Source: Parabacteroides massiliensis (GTDB lineage Bacteria > Bacteroidota > Bacteroidia > Bacteroidales > Tannerellaceae). Taken from it: 64,000 nt of DNA. The position numbers and the translations under genes are program-made. Each line of letters begins with the position of its first letter. The stretch's first letter is position 1. This document shows positions 36,434-44,964 of the stretch, in pieces. The DNA is taken from the NCBI RefSeq assembly GCF_900155425.1, contig NZ_LT700190.1, positions 479,386 to 543,385 on the forward strand, written 5' to 3'. Under the pieces are notes generated by a model that was not told the DNA's origin, made no database searches, and saw nothing but the letters and a program-made list of their open reading frames with translations.

Positions 36434-37522
36434 ATGAAAAATATCACCCGACAGTTCTTTTTCATATACTTGGTTTGCACGCTTTTGAGCTCTTGTTCAG
36501 ATCAAAACACAACCGAAATTACATTGATGGCAGATTTATCTCCTAAAGAATCCAGGCCGACATGGACGAAGTTGTTTTCTGATCGCTACGAAATTACTCC
36601 GCTGGAAACGACTTCCAGTTGTTTAATCGGGCAGATTGATAAAATTCGGAAATTTCGGAACCATTATTATATTTTATCCTCTAATGGCAAAACAATCCAC
36701 CATTTCGACAAGGACGGAAAATTCGTGTCGTCTTTGAACAGACAAGGACAAGGGCCGGAAGAATATCCCCGAATAGAGGATTTCGATGTCTGCGAAGCAG
36801 ATGGTAAAACCGAAGTATGGATATCGGACAACAAAAGCCTGAAAGTATATGATGCTACCGATTTCTCTTTCAAAAGAAAAATGTCCTATCCATTTGTAAT
36901 CCATAAATTTAAAAAGATGGAGAACTCTCATGTTCTGCTTGTCACCGGGCAGAACGAAAATATTTTGACGTTGGTGGACGAAGAGGGGAAAATCATTGCT
37001 GAATATCTGAAAAAAGAAATACCTTACATCATGTTCCGGCCAGTACAATTCGTGGCTTACAAATCCGGTTATCTTTTCCAGTTAGGTATTTCAAATACAT
37101 TCGTTTCATTTAACCCGCAAGCCGAGCAATTCCAAATGGGACATTATGTAGGAGGGAAAAAGTTCCTCACCGAAAAACTGTTGTTGGAAATGTTTCAGAC
37201 ACACGGTGTCGATTTTATCCTTGAAGCCAATAAATACTCTTACATCAACAACATGATTTCTTTAGGGAATATAATCTGGTTGCAAACACATCAGGGTGGA
37301 AAAAACTACTTGACAAAAGTAGAAGGAGGGGAAACGGTCTCAACCCAATTTTCATACGGGACAACTCTTTCCACCATTTCTGACACAGAGAGCGATGACA
37401 GTATATTATTATATATCATGCCCGACCGTCTTTCGGAACATCCCGAAGATGTATTCGACAAATTTGGTAACAAGATCATTTGCAAGATGGAAGATAATCC
37501 TTGTATATTAGAATTTTTTTGA
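36434..37522 (+). CDS. 6-bladed beta-propeller lipoprotein (module B, second)
   Basis: The 362-residue protein has the lipobox LLSSC. YEITPLETTSSCLIGQIDKI and HHFDKDGKFVSSLNRQGQGPEEYP give the family's blade 1-2 pattern with the G-Q-G-P-E-E-Y signature. It ends DKFGNKIICKMEDNPCILEFF. It forms an operon with the gene before it; the next feature is operator F copy 2. Confidence 0.78.
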   Translation: MKNITRQFFFIYLVCTLLSSCSDQNTTEITLMADLSPKESRPTWTKLFSDRYEITPLETTSSCLIGQIDKIRKFRNHYYILSSNGKTIHHFDKDGKFVSSLNRQGQGPEEYPRIEDFDVCEADGKTEVWISDNKSLKVYDATDFSFKRKMSYPFVIHKFKKMENSHVLLVTGQNENILTLVDEEGKIIAEYLKKEIPYIMFRPVQFVAYKSGYLFQLGISNTFVSFNPQAEQFQMGHYVGGKKFLTEKLLLEMFQTHGVDFILEANKYSYINNMISLGNIIWLQTHQGGKNYLTKVEGGETVSTQFSYGTTLSTISDTESDDSILLYIMPDRLSEHPEDVFDKFGNKIICKMEDNPCILEFF

Positions 37523-37538
37523 ATGAATAATCAGAATT

Positions 37539-37566
37539 GTGAAACGATTATTATTCTATATATTAT
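37539..37566 (+). pseudogene. Tiny remnant of a DUF1573 gene start
   Basis: GTGAAACGATTATTATTCTA corresponds to the first codons of the thioredoxin-DUF1573 genes (MKRLLFYI at 46028 and 54076), directly abutting operator F copy 2. Only about nine codons survive. Confidence 0.5.
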
Positions 37567-37572
37567 GCATAT

Positions 37573-37720
37573 ATTGATGTAACTTGAAAAAAGTTGATGT
37601 TATCCTTGCTGATGGTTGATTATTAGGTGCTTAAAAGTTTTAACCTTTGTTCAACCTAAATACAGTTCGTATCTCTCAAATAACCATATCTTTGCAAAGT
37701 AACCTTCAAAGGACTTATAA
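37573..37720 (+). promoter_or_regulatory. Operator F copy 2 and promoter of module C
   Basis: This copy of the 34401-34543 and 57571-57683 element has CTTGAA/GTTGATG repeats followed by TTTAACCTTTGTTCAACC, with TATCTTTG (37687-37694) as -7 box. Two substitutions in the half-sites (CTTGAA; TTTAAC) suggest weaker regulator binding. Confidence 0.7.
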
Positions 37721-37828
37721 AACAGAATGATGCAAGTTCAGTACATCATTTGGCTATCTTGTTGCTTTAAAAGGATGAACAAAGATAGGGAATTTACTGA
37801 ATCAAAAACGATAAAACAAAATACGAAA

Positions 37829-38047
37829 ATGAAAAAGCGTATATTGGGTACAGCGCTCTTAGTAGCAATCGCAGTGGCTGCCGGCTGGAATTACCAGCAG
37901 AACAAACAGGATGTTCAACTGTCTGACTTGGCATTGAAAAATGTCGAGGCATTGGCAAGCGGAGAAAGCGGTAGAGGCTGTACTTACGATAGAAACGCGA
38001 TTTGTGAAACTTCACGCAATGATTACAAAGATTATCGCAATAATTAA
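37829..38047 (+). CDS. NVEALA-family peptide, class II (module C)
   Basis: The 72-residue precursor has the N-terminus MKKRILGTALLVAIAVAAGW, the leader QDVQLSDLALKNVEALASGE and a short variable tail (SGRGCTYDRNAICETSRNDY) with two Cys. Leader DNA is almost identical to module B, whereas the tail is unrelated, placing the variability boundary at the SGE motif. Upstream in-frame ATGs are rejected for the same reason as in module B. Confidence 0.8.
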   Translation: MKKRILGTALLVAIAVAAGWNYQQNKQDVQLSDLALKNVEALASGESGRGCTYDRNAICETSRNDYKDYRNN

Positions 38048-38105
38048 GAAATCAGATAGTTAATGCAAAAGAACAGGCCTTTTATACGGTCAGTTTTCAT
38101 GCGAT

Positions 38106-38122
38106 CCCGCGTCAAGCGCGGG
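38106..38122 (+). terminator. GC-rich hairpin after class II peptide C
   Basis: CCCGCG (38106-38111) pairs with CGCGGG (38117-38122) around a TCAAG loop, extended by a flanking T-A pair. There is no T tract. It lies between the peptide gene and the truncated propeller gene, as in the other class II modules. Confidence 0.6.
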
Positions 38123-38162
38123 AACAAGATAGTTTTGACCTTCTCATTAAATAATAAAAACT

Positions 38163-38705
38163 ATGCGGTACATTTTTCTTATTTTACTTACGATGTCATT
38201 ATCCTCCTGTTCAGAAAAAGGAAGGATGGTTGCAAATAGATATTTAACACCTGTCGATACTTTGAATGTGGAAATAGGAGCTCCCGGTCTAATAAAGATA
38301 TTAGGCAATCAACTTTTCGTCGATTATTCATTTTCGGGGGAGTATAATATAGATGTGATAGATATTCAACATGATTCGGTTATGTATTCATTCGCAAAGA
38401 AAGGCCAAGGTGTAAATGAATTTTTACAAATAATGAATTTGGACATTTTCCAAAGGGAAGGCAATTACTATTTAGGCCTATTCGATAATATGCAAAGAAA
38501 ATACATCGCTTATTCCATTGATAGCCTCAATAGATACAAAGAAAAGTGTGTTCCGGATTTCATCAATAAATTAGATTTGAACAGTCGATTTCTGGAGATA
38601 TATGAAATTGGGCACAAATATGTCGCGACAGGAAGAACGGAGAAAAAATACACCTTGCTGAACGATGATTTGTCTTATAATAATTCATATTGCGATTATC
38701 TGTAA
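38163..38705 (+). CDS. Propeller lipoprotein truncated by IS66 (module C)
   Basis: Only the first about 180 residues remain, compared with 330-360 in relatives. The lipobox is SLSSC and the signature KKGQGVNEFLQ is present. The natural sequence ends at 38701 and the stop codon is supplied by the IS66 left terminal repeat. The missing 3' half is not found on the other side of the insertion block. The product is therefore probably non-functional. Confidence 0.8.
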   Translation: MRYIFLILLTMSLSSCSEKGRMVANRYLTPVDTLNVEIGAPGLIKILGNQLFVDYSFSGEYNIDVIDIQHDSVMYSFAKKGQGVNEFLQIMNLDIFQREGNYYLGLFDNMQRKYIAYSIDSLNRYKEKCVPDFINKLDLNSRFLEIYEIGHKYVATGRTEKKYTLLNDDLSYNNSYCDYL

Positions 38706-38772
38706 GCATCCGATAAAGTACACATTGTAGACCTAAAAATACTTCTATTACTTTGCGATCAAAAACGTAGTT

Positions 38773-39129
38773 ATGAAACGATCAATGAGTAAAGAAGAGT
38801 TTTTAGCGCTATATCAGCGCCAACAGTCCAGTGGACTAACCATAAAGGATTTCTGTGATAATGAATCGTATCCTGCTTCCTGTTTTCATTATTGGAAGAA
38901 GAAATATGGATTGAGTCACCCATATACCAAACACACCGAACCTACAGGTGATTCGTTTATCCCTCTTAATATTAATCATACTCCTGCCATTCCCACTTCA
39001 TCATGTGGTGACAGGCATGTAACCATAGAACTTCCATCCGGCATAAAGATACACCTCAACATCCTAAGTAATCCGGAGATTATTTATAGCCTGATCAGTA
39101 AATTATGTAGCCATGTTCTGCCTGAATGA
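38773..39129 (+). CDS. tnpA: IS66 accessory protein TnpA
   Basis: The 118-residue protein has the IS66 TnpA pattern MSKEEFLALYQRQQSSGLTI ... SCFHYWKKKYGL, a helix-turn-helix with Cys and His residues, and a C-terminal segment HVTIELPSGIKIHLN. It overlaps the tnpB start by 17 bp. TnpA is needed for IS66 transposition along with TnpB and TnpC. Confidence 0.88.
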   Translation: MKRSMSKEEFLALYQRQQSSGLTIKDFCDNESYPASCFHYWKKKYGLSHPYTKHTEPTGDSFIPLNINHTPAIPTSSCGDRHVTIELPSGIKIHLNILSNPEIIYSLISKLCSHVLPE

Positions 39130-39481
39130 TACGATGCGCTACTTCCTGTGTCCGGGGAAGACAGATATGCGCAAAGGAATAAATTCTCTTTGTGGACTTG
39201 TTCATGATAAAATGGGATATGACGTTCGACTTGGCGATGTGTTTATCTTTGTCAACCGAAGCAGAACAACCATGAAACTTCTGCATGCCGAAAACGGAGG
39301 TATGGTGTTATACATAAAACGCCTTGAGGAAGGAACCTTCAGACTTCCTTCCTATGATAGTGAAAGCCGTTCCTATCCCATGGAATGGCGTGATTTAGTA
39401 CTGATGGTGGAAGGCATAACCGATAATCCGAGTGATAGGCTCAAACGTCTTAAAGCCAGTCGAAAAGAAGGATTTTATTGA
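39113..39481 (+). CDS. tnpB: IS66 accessory protein TnpB
   Basis: The 122-residue protein carries the TnpB/Orf2 signature MRYFLCPGKTDMRKGINSLCGL, then GDVFIFVNRSRTTMKLLHAENGGMVLYIKRLEEG. It overlaps tnpA. An ATG at 39134 (MRYFLC) is an alternative start. Family length is about 115-120 residues. Confidence 0.93.
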   Translation: MFCLNDTMRYFLCPGKTDMRKGINSLCGLVHDKMGYDVRLGDVFIFVNRSRTTMKLLHAENGGMVLYIKRLEEGTFRLPSYDSESRSYPMEWRDLVLMVEGITDNPSDRLKRLKASRKEGFY

Positions 39482-39561
39482 TTAAAAAGAGCTTCCTAAA
39501 CTTGTATAGCTGTACGATTTTCAGTATATTTACATTATAATAAGATACTAAAAAGAAACTT

Positions 39562-41070
39562 ATGGAACAGACGGGAGAACTGCAACAAAAAGTGCAGGAA
39601 CTCCTGTCGCAAGTAGCCTGGTTAAACAGACAGCTTTTCGGCAGAAAGAGTGAAAAGCTGGCATCCTTGGATCCCAACCAGCTTGCCTTGTTTGATACCT
39701 TGGATAATCCCAGGCAAGAGGAAACGGATCTTGTGGAGACTGGCGTAGGCACCAAGACATGTAAACCGGACGGAAAGAAAAAAGAATCCCGCCGTAATCG
39801 GGAACTGTTAGAGGGGCTGCCCGTTGTGGAAGTCATTGTCGAACCTGACAATGTGGATCTGAATCGATATCGTCGTATAGGTGAAGAGCGCACACGTACG
39901 CTTGAATTTGAACCGGGAAAGCTATATGTCAAAGAGACAGTACGCCCCAAATACGGACTCAAAAATAATTTAAGTCTTCCCAAAGAGGGTGAAAGCGGTG
40001 TCATAATAGCATCGCTTCCACCTTCCCCTATATACAAATGTCTGGCAGGACCTTCCTTGCTAGCCGAAATACTTCTGCAGAAATATGAATATCATGTTCC
40101 CTTTTACCGTCAGGTAAAGGAATACAGACATTTGGGTGTCCGACTGCCGGAAAGTACTTTAAGCGGGTGGTTTAAGCCGGTATGTGAGTTATTAAGTCCT
40201 CTTTATTCGGAATTAGTAAAGCTCGTAACGGGCAGCGGATATGTTCAGGCCGACGAAACCACAGTACGGGTTATCAACAAAGGAAAGGGAAAAACCGATA
40301 AGGAGTATTTATGGATGGTCAGGGCAGTTATGGAAAAACTGGTCATCTTCCATTATGATGACGGTTCCAGATCCGGACAGACAATCAAGAATTTATTAAA
40401 GGACTTCAAGGGATATCTTCAAAGTGACGGTTACAGTGCCTACAATGCGTTTGACGGCACTAAGGACGTGTGCCTTATTGCCTGTCTGGCTCATATCAGA
40501 CGACATATGGAGCTGGCACTGGATGAAAATAGATCACTTGCAGAATATGCTCTTAAACAAATACAGGAACTATATCATATTGAGCAGATAGCAGATGCCC
40601 GAAAACTCGATGCGCAGGGACGATGTGCACTCCGCCAGCGTTTGGCAACTCCCATACTTGACTCCTTTGAAAAATGGATGGAACAGACTTATGGTAAAGT
40701 ACCACCAAGAAGTCGCATGGGACAAGCTATTACCTATACTTATCCTCTTTGGCCAAGAATGAAGAATTACCTGAAAGATGGAAATCTGAAAATCGATAAT
40801 AATCTGGCGGAGAATGCGATTAGACCACTTACTTTGTCCAGAAAGAACTTCCTCTTTTGTGGTAACCACGAGGCAGCTGAAAATACAGCAATCATATGCT
40901 CACTATTAGCTACCTGTAAAGCACAGGAAATTAACCCAAGGGAATGGCTGAATGATGTCATAGCCAAACTTCCATACTATCTGGAAAAGGACTCCGGGAA
41001 AAATGTTCGTGAACTTCTTCCGGATGTTTGGAAGTTAGAGAAATCCAACACGAATCCAATTGGAGTTTAA
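39562..41070 (+). CDS. tnpC: IS66-family transposase TnpC
   Basis: The 502-residue transposase has an N-terminal leucine-rich coiled coil (QKVQELLSQVAWLNRQLFGRKSEKL), a middle region with YKCLAGPSLLAEILLQKYEYHVP, and the DDE core beginning GYVQADETTVRV. Further acidic residues fall in LQSDGYSAYN and KIDNNLAENAIRPLTLSRKNFLF. It looks intact. Confidence 0.95.
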   Translation: MEQTGELQQKVQELLSQVAWLNRQLFGRKSEKLASLDPNQLALFDTLDNPRQEETDLVETGVGTKTCKPDGKKKESRRNRELLEGLPVVEVIVEPDNVDLNRYRRIGEERTRTLEFEPGKLYVKETVRPKYGLKNNLSLPKEGESGVIIASLPPSPIYKCLAGPSLLAEILLQKYEYHVPFYRQVKEYRHLGVRLPESTLSGWFKPVCELLSPLYSELVKLVTGSGYVQADETTVRVINKGKGKTDKEYLWMVRAVMEKLVIFHYDDGSRSGQTIKNLLKDFKGYLQSDGYSAYNAFDGTKDVCLIACLAHIRRHMELALDENRSLAEYALKQIQELYHIEQIADARKLDAQGRCALRQRLATPILDSFEKWMEQTYGKVPPRSRMGQAITYTYPLWPRMKNYLKDGNLKIDNNLAENAIRPLTLSRKNFLFCGNHEAAENTAIICSLLATCKAQEINPREWLNDVIAKLPYYLEKDSGKNVRELLPDVWKLEKSNTNPIGV

Positions 41071-41091
41071 ATATTTATGTTGAAGAATAAA

Positions 41092-41134
41092 AAAACTCGA
41101 TATTAACTTTTGACTAAAGTTGATATCGAGTTTT
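41092..41134 (+). terminator. Intrinsic terminator near the right end of IS66
   Basis: AAAACTCGATAT...ACTTT pairs with AAAGT...ATATCGAGTTTT around a TGACTA loop; the right arm supplies the T run. Confidence 0.8.
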
Positions 41135-42634
41135 CTATTTTATGAAAATACAATGTGTACTTTATCGGATGCTTACAAAGAAACGGTCAACAAGTATATA
41201 CGCCAATTTAAAACCTTGTCGATGGGTGTTAAAGAACTATTGGAGAAAGACGAGCCGGAATTGGAACGAATCTTTAACGGTGGCGCCCCGGCCTATACGG
41301 ACAAGCGCTTCGACGATTTTTCCAAGCGGTTACCCTATCTGGAAAAGGAACTTGGACGTAAACATGTGACCCGGATACAGCTTTGGGAAGAATATATTGC
41401 CGAATATCCTGCCGGCTATGGCTTCACCCAGTGTTGCTTCCACCTGAACCAACACAGAATCGCCCAACAGCCTTCTACGGTGTTAGTGAACAGTTATGTT
41501 GCCGGTGAAAAGTGCTATGTCGATTTTGCCGGCGATACGATGCAGTACGTTGATATGGATACCGGAGAAGTCATCAAGGTACAGACCTTTGTAGGCTGCC
41601 TTCCCTATACGGACTATGCGTTTGCCATCTGTGTCCCTTCACAGAAAAGCGAGGACTTTATTTATGCCATCACCCGTATGTTTGCTTTTTTCGAGGGTGT
41701 CACCAAAATAGTCGTACCGGATAACCTGAAGTCCGCCGTAGTTAAAAGCGACCGCTACGAGCCTGAAATAAACCGCTTGATGGAACACCTGGGCAACCAC
41801 TACGGTTTTGTAACCCTGCCGGCAAGGCCGGGCAAGCCAAAAGACAAATCCCTGGTTGAGAATCAGGTCAGGCTGATATACCAACGGGTATACGCTCCTT
41901 TGCGCAAGCGGGTTTTCTTCTCTTTAGAGGAACTGAACAAGGCCGTCTTGGAGCAAGTCAGGCTACACAACCGCAAACGGATGCAGCAGCGTCCATACAG
42001 CCGGGAGGAACACTTCATCAGTGATGAGAAGAAGACGCTCAAACCCTTACCCGGTACCTCTTTCGAAGTGCAGTATGACACAGAACTGACTGTCAGCGCC
42101 AACTGCTGTATCTACCTGGGCAGGGACAAGCATTACTACTCTGTCCCTTACCAACATATCGGGCAGAAGGTAAAGGTAATCTATACCCGCACGTTGGTCA
42201 AGGTGTACCTTAAAGGCGAGCGCATAGCTACCCACCCGCGTATAGAGGGTTTTGGCTACAGCATGAAGGAGGAACACCTGGCTTCACACTCGAATGCATA
42301 CACAAAGCGTTCCATGGCATACTACAATCAAAAAGCGGGTGAGAAGTCCGCAGTGCTGAAAGAGTTCTTCGAGTTGATGTTCGCTTCACAAAACGTGCCA
42401 CCGGAGTTCTTTTACAAACGCTGTGACGGTCTGTTGCGCCTGCAAAGGATAACACCCCGGGAGGAAATGGAGAAAGCTTGCCGGATAGCCATGGAGCACG
42501 GTCAATACACGTATAAGTTTGTGGAACGTGTGCTGCATAATATACAGGCTTTTGCCCAGGAAGAGAAAACAATGAAAAAGAATCCCGAACCGGACAATCA
42601 TGAGAACATCCGGGGAGCGGGGTATTATAAATAA
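41120..42634 (+). CDS. istA: IS21-family transposase IstA, N-terminally truncated and fused to the IS66 end
   Basis: The first about 19 codons are IS66 terminal DNA. Authentic IstA starts at about 41177 (KETVNKYIRQFKTLSMGVKE), so the N-terminal helix-turn-helix is lost. The DDE catalytic core is present (AGEKCYVDFAGDTMQYVDMD; IVVPDNLKSAVVKSDRYEPE; KPKDKSLVENQVRLIYQRV), as is the C-terminal beta domain. With its DNA-binding domain and own promoter missing the transposase is probably inactive. Confidence 0.88.
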   Translation: MISSFLFYENTMCTLSDAYKETVNKYIRQFKTLSMGVKELLEKDEPELERIFNGGAPAYTDKRFDDFSKRLPYLEKELGRKHVTRIQLWEEYIAEYPAGYGFTQCCFHLNQHRIAQQPSTVLVNSYVAGEKCYVDFAGDTMQYVDMDTGEVIKVQTFVGCLPYTDYAFAICVPSQKSEDFIYAITRMFAFFEGVTKIVVPDNLKSAVVKSDRYEPEINRLMEHLGNHYGFVTLPARPGKPKDKSLVENQVRLIYQRVYAPLRKRVFFSLEELNKAVLEQVRLHNRKRMQQRPYSREEHFISDEKKTLKPLPGTSFEVQYDTELTVSANCCIYLGRDKHYYSVPYQHIGQKVKVIYTRTLVKVYLKGERIATHPRIEGFGYSMKEEHLASHSNAYTKRSMAYYNQKAGEKSAVLKEFFELMFASQNVPPEFFYKRCDGLLRLQRITPREEMEKACRIAMEHGQYTYKFVERVLHNIQAFAQEEKTMKKNPEPDNHENIRGAGYYK

Positions 42635-43430
42635 CTAAAAACAATCGTATTATGGATGAAATTATCAAGGAGCTTCACTCGCTGAAGTTATCAGGAATGG
42701 CGCGTTTATGGGCCTCACTCGCTGAAACCAAGCGTCTGGACAAACTCACGCTTGTTGATGGATTAATGTTGCTTTTACAAGCGGAGAAAGACACCCGTAC
42801 CACCAATCGGAACGCCCGCCTTATAAAAGAGGCGGACTTCCGCTACGGTGCTACTCTGGAACAACTTGAAGCCGGTAGTCATCGGGGAATAGACCCTAAC
42901 ATGCTGGCTCTGTTAGGTACGGGAAACTATGTGGACAAAGGGGAATCCGTCCTGATCACCGGTGCCGCAGGAGTAGGCAAAAGCTATCTGGCTACGGCGT
43001 TGGGAAACAAAGCCTGTAATCAGGGATACAAGGTCAACTATTTCAATATGCAGAAACTTTTGGGCAAGCTCAGGTTGGCACGGGTGGATGGAACCATTAT
43101 CAAGCTGATTACCAAAATATCCAAGGTGGACTTGCTTATCATCGATGATTTTGGCATGAAGGTACTGGAGGGACAGCAGCAGAATGACTTCATGGAGATC
43201 ATAGAGGACAGACATGGAAGGAAGGCCACTATCATTGCCAGTCAATTGCCTGTCAGCAAGTGGTATGATGTCATCGGAAATGAAGTCATTGCTGATGCGA
43301 TCCTGGACAGAATTGTACACTCTTCGCATCGTTTTGACTTAAAAGGTGAGAGTTTAAGAAAGAAATTATAAATTTGCAACCAAATGCCATTTTATAGGAA
43401 ACAAACTGGGTGGGTATCACCGAAATATGC
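41177..43430 (+). mobile_element. IS21-family element, left end missing
   Basis: istA (5' truncated) and istB are in the usual order. The right boundary is placed near 43430, because from 43431 the DNA matches 32331 in the island. The left end was lost where IS66 now sits. No terminal repeat pair can be assigned. Confidence 0.75.
42652..43371 (+). CDS. istB: IS21-family helper ATPase IstB
   Basis: The 239-residue AAA+ protein has Walker A GAAGVGKSYLATALG, Walker B KVDLLIIDDFGM and the sensor region ATIIASQLPVSKWYDVIG. It lies 17 bp after istA. It assists IstA in target selection. It appears full length. Confidence 0.94.
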   Translation: MDEIIKELHSLKLSGMARLWASLAETKRLDKLTLVDGLMLLLQAEKDTRTTNRNARLIKEADFRYGATLEQLEAGSHRGIDPNMLALLGTGNYVDKGESVLITGAAGVGKSYLATALGNKACNQGYKVNYFNMQKLLGKLRLARVDGTIIKLITKISKVDLLIIDDFGMKVLEGQQQNDFMEIIEDRHGRKATIIASQLPVSKWYDVIGNEVIADAILDRIVHSSHRFDLKGESLRKKL

Positions 43431-43470
43431 AGGAATACAAAAACAGACTTTCTATGCACGATATATAATA

Positions 43471-44545
43471 CTAAACCCTAAGACGGTTTTTAATATTCAG
43501 CCGATAATATAAACCGGAAGCATTTTCGATAGATAAATCCGGAAAATCCTTCAAGTCTTCTCGCAGACGTTGAACTGTTTGCGTCATTGATTTCCTTATC
43601 GCCCGATTTAGTTTCTTATTTTCTTCTGTCGATTCGTCTTCATTCAAAGCACGCCCTAACACATCACTACAAAAAACAGGGTAGCTGACAATATGATCCG
43701 GCGCTTCTAAAAAACTGATAAAAGCGAGTAAACGGTTTCTCGTCAAGAAAACTTCATGATCCCGATCTTTTAATCCACCTGTTTTCTTGCAGAAAAAAAC
43801 ATCCGGTGATATCTCTATCCACTCCGAAGCATCCGAAGAGAATGTGGCCGGTATTGGCACAACAACAGGAGGAACAGCAGCTTTATTATGTTCCATCCTT
43901 CTACGCCGTTGCCATACATACATTATAATAACAGAAATACACCATAACAAAATCACCCCCCCAGATCAGAGGCATCCGGCTAAATAAATAAGAACGGGAA
44001 AACAGGACATACGCTTGTAGTTTTATTTGTCTCTGATCATGTTCTACACCAAACACAATGGGCTCCAAAGTAATCCCTACCAGAGACAAAGGTTCATCCG
44101 AACAACTGACAAGACTGTCACCCTGTGAAAAAGAAACAGCTGTTTGAGCGATTATCCCCTCATTTTTCAATTGTTCTTGAAAAAGACTATCGAGAGTAAA
44201 GGCTCGATTGGGATTTTTGAAGGTAATGAACAATTGAAATCCCCATTCTCTTTTATTGATCAAAGCAAGACTATCCGCCTGCTTGTTTTTAGGATAAACT
44301 ATTCTTTCTTTTTCGGTTTCGATAATGACAGAATCCGATCGGAGCTCAATTTCCGAATCACCCAAAAACATCTGTCCGGGTTGCATAAGCCTCTTTTCCT
44401 GCTCCATCGACTGTTTAAACAGATAAAAAGCTCTTTGAATCTCTATGTTTTTTACATGTACAACATATCGATAAGACAAAAAAACAATCAATAGAGTCCC
44501 AAAAACAACAATTGGCAGTTCTGTCTTCAACTTTCTGATTTTCAT
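43471..44545 (-). pseudogene. Membrane-anchored winged-helix regulator D, split at a G7 tract
   Basis: The N-terminal frame (44545-43901) encodes a membrane helix (LPIVVFGTLLIVFLSYRYVV) and periplasmic domain, then runs out of frame. The C-terminal frame (43956-43471) encodes the second helix (ILLWCISVIIMYVW) and a winged helix (ISPDVFFCKKTGGLK ... MTQTVQRLREDLKDFPDLSIENASGLYYRLN). The frames meet in seven consecutive G of the coding strand (43956-43962). With six G the reading is SRMPLIWGVILLW and the protein is continuous at about 357 residues, like regulators A and F. This is a frameshift, slippage-type phase variant or sequencing error. Confidence 0.85.
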
Positions 44546-44628
44546 TTCATTTCATTTAATAACACAAAGATAATCAAAGGGATTTTTATAGGCAACATAT
44601 CAAGAACATTTTCAATGCCTCAGAATTT

Positions 44629-44704
44629 GTTGCCAACTGTTTCCAATTGTTGCCAAATTGTTGCCAAAATTAATTGCATGGCTTAACACGAAAGACGACC
44701 TTTG
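44629..44704 (+). promoter_or_regulatory. Operator D: four GTTGCCAA repeats and a -7-like box
   Basis: GTTGCCAA at 44629, GTTTCCAA at 44639, GTTGCCAA at 44649 and 44660 give 10, 10 and 11 bp spacing. GACCTTTG at 44697-44704 is a -7-like box, one base off TAnnTTTG. The site lies between divergent regulator D and peptide D1, the same arrangement as operator A but with an unrelated repeat sequence. Confidence 0.72.
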
Positions 44705-44728
44705 CCCAAAACAAAAACAAAGACAAAA

Positions 44729-44962
44729 ATGAAAAGAAAAACATTTGCAAAACTTATTTTAGCTACAGGCTGCTTAGTGGCAGCATACTGTCTTTCCGAC
44801 AACAGAGGAACAACAGACTTAAACCAATTAGCATTTCAAAACATAGAAGCATTGGCCCAAGGCGAAAATAATGAAGGGACTTATTATTGCTATGGCTATG
44901 GTTCTGTAGATTGCCGAGGCTATAAAGTAGAATATAAAATCTCAGGCTTAAGTTTAGAATAA
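44729..44962 (+). CDS. NVEALA-family peptide, class I (module D)
   Basis: The 77-residue peptide starts at the ATG at 44729 (MKRKTFAKLILATGCLVAAY); nine upstream codons are ignored because relatives lack them. The family motif appears as LAFQNIEALAQGE. The tail YYCYGYGSVDCRGYKVEYKI ends GLSLE and closely matches the tail of the module A class I peptide at 28537. It stops 2 bp before the BF3164 gene, suggesting coupled translation. Confidence 0.83.
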   Translation: MKRKTFAKLILATGCLVAAYCLSDNRGTTDLNQLAFQNIEALAQGENNEGTYYCYGYGSVDCRGYKVEYKISGLSLE

Positions 44963-44964
44963 CA

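Larger units (their letters stand above)
38702..41176 (+). mobile_element. Complete IS66-family insertion sequence
   Basis: The element has perfect 28-bp terminal inverted repeats (38702-38729, starting GTAAGCATCCGATAAAG, and 41149-41176) and encodes the three IS66 proteins TnpA, TnpB and TnpC. The eight bases outside the ends (GATTATCT left, AAAGAAAC right) differ, so no target-site duplication is present and the two flanks were not originally adjacent. Confidence 0.93.

Noticed and set aside
39450-40037. Open frame antisense to tnpC
   Set aside because: Low-complexity Ser-rich shadow of the transposase gene.
38702-41176. Target-site duplication of IS66
   Set aside because: The 8-bp flanks GATTATCT and AAAGAAAC differ.
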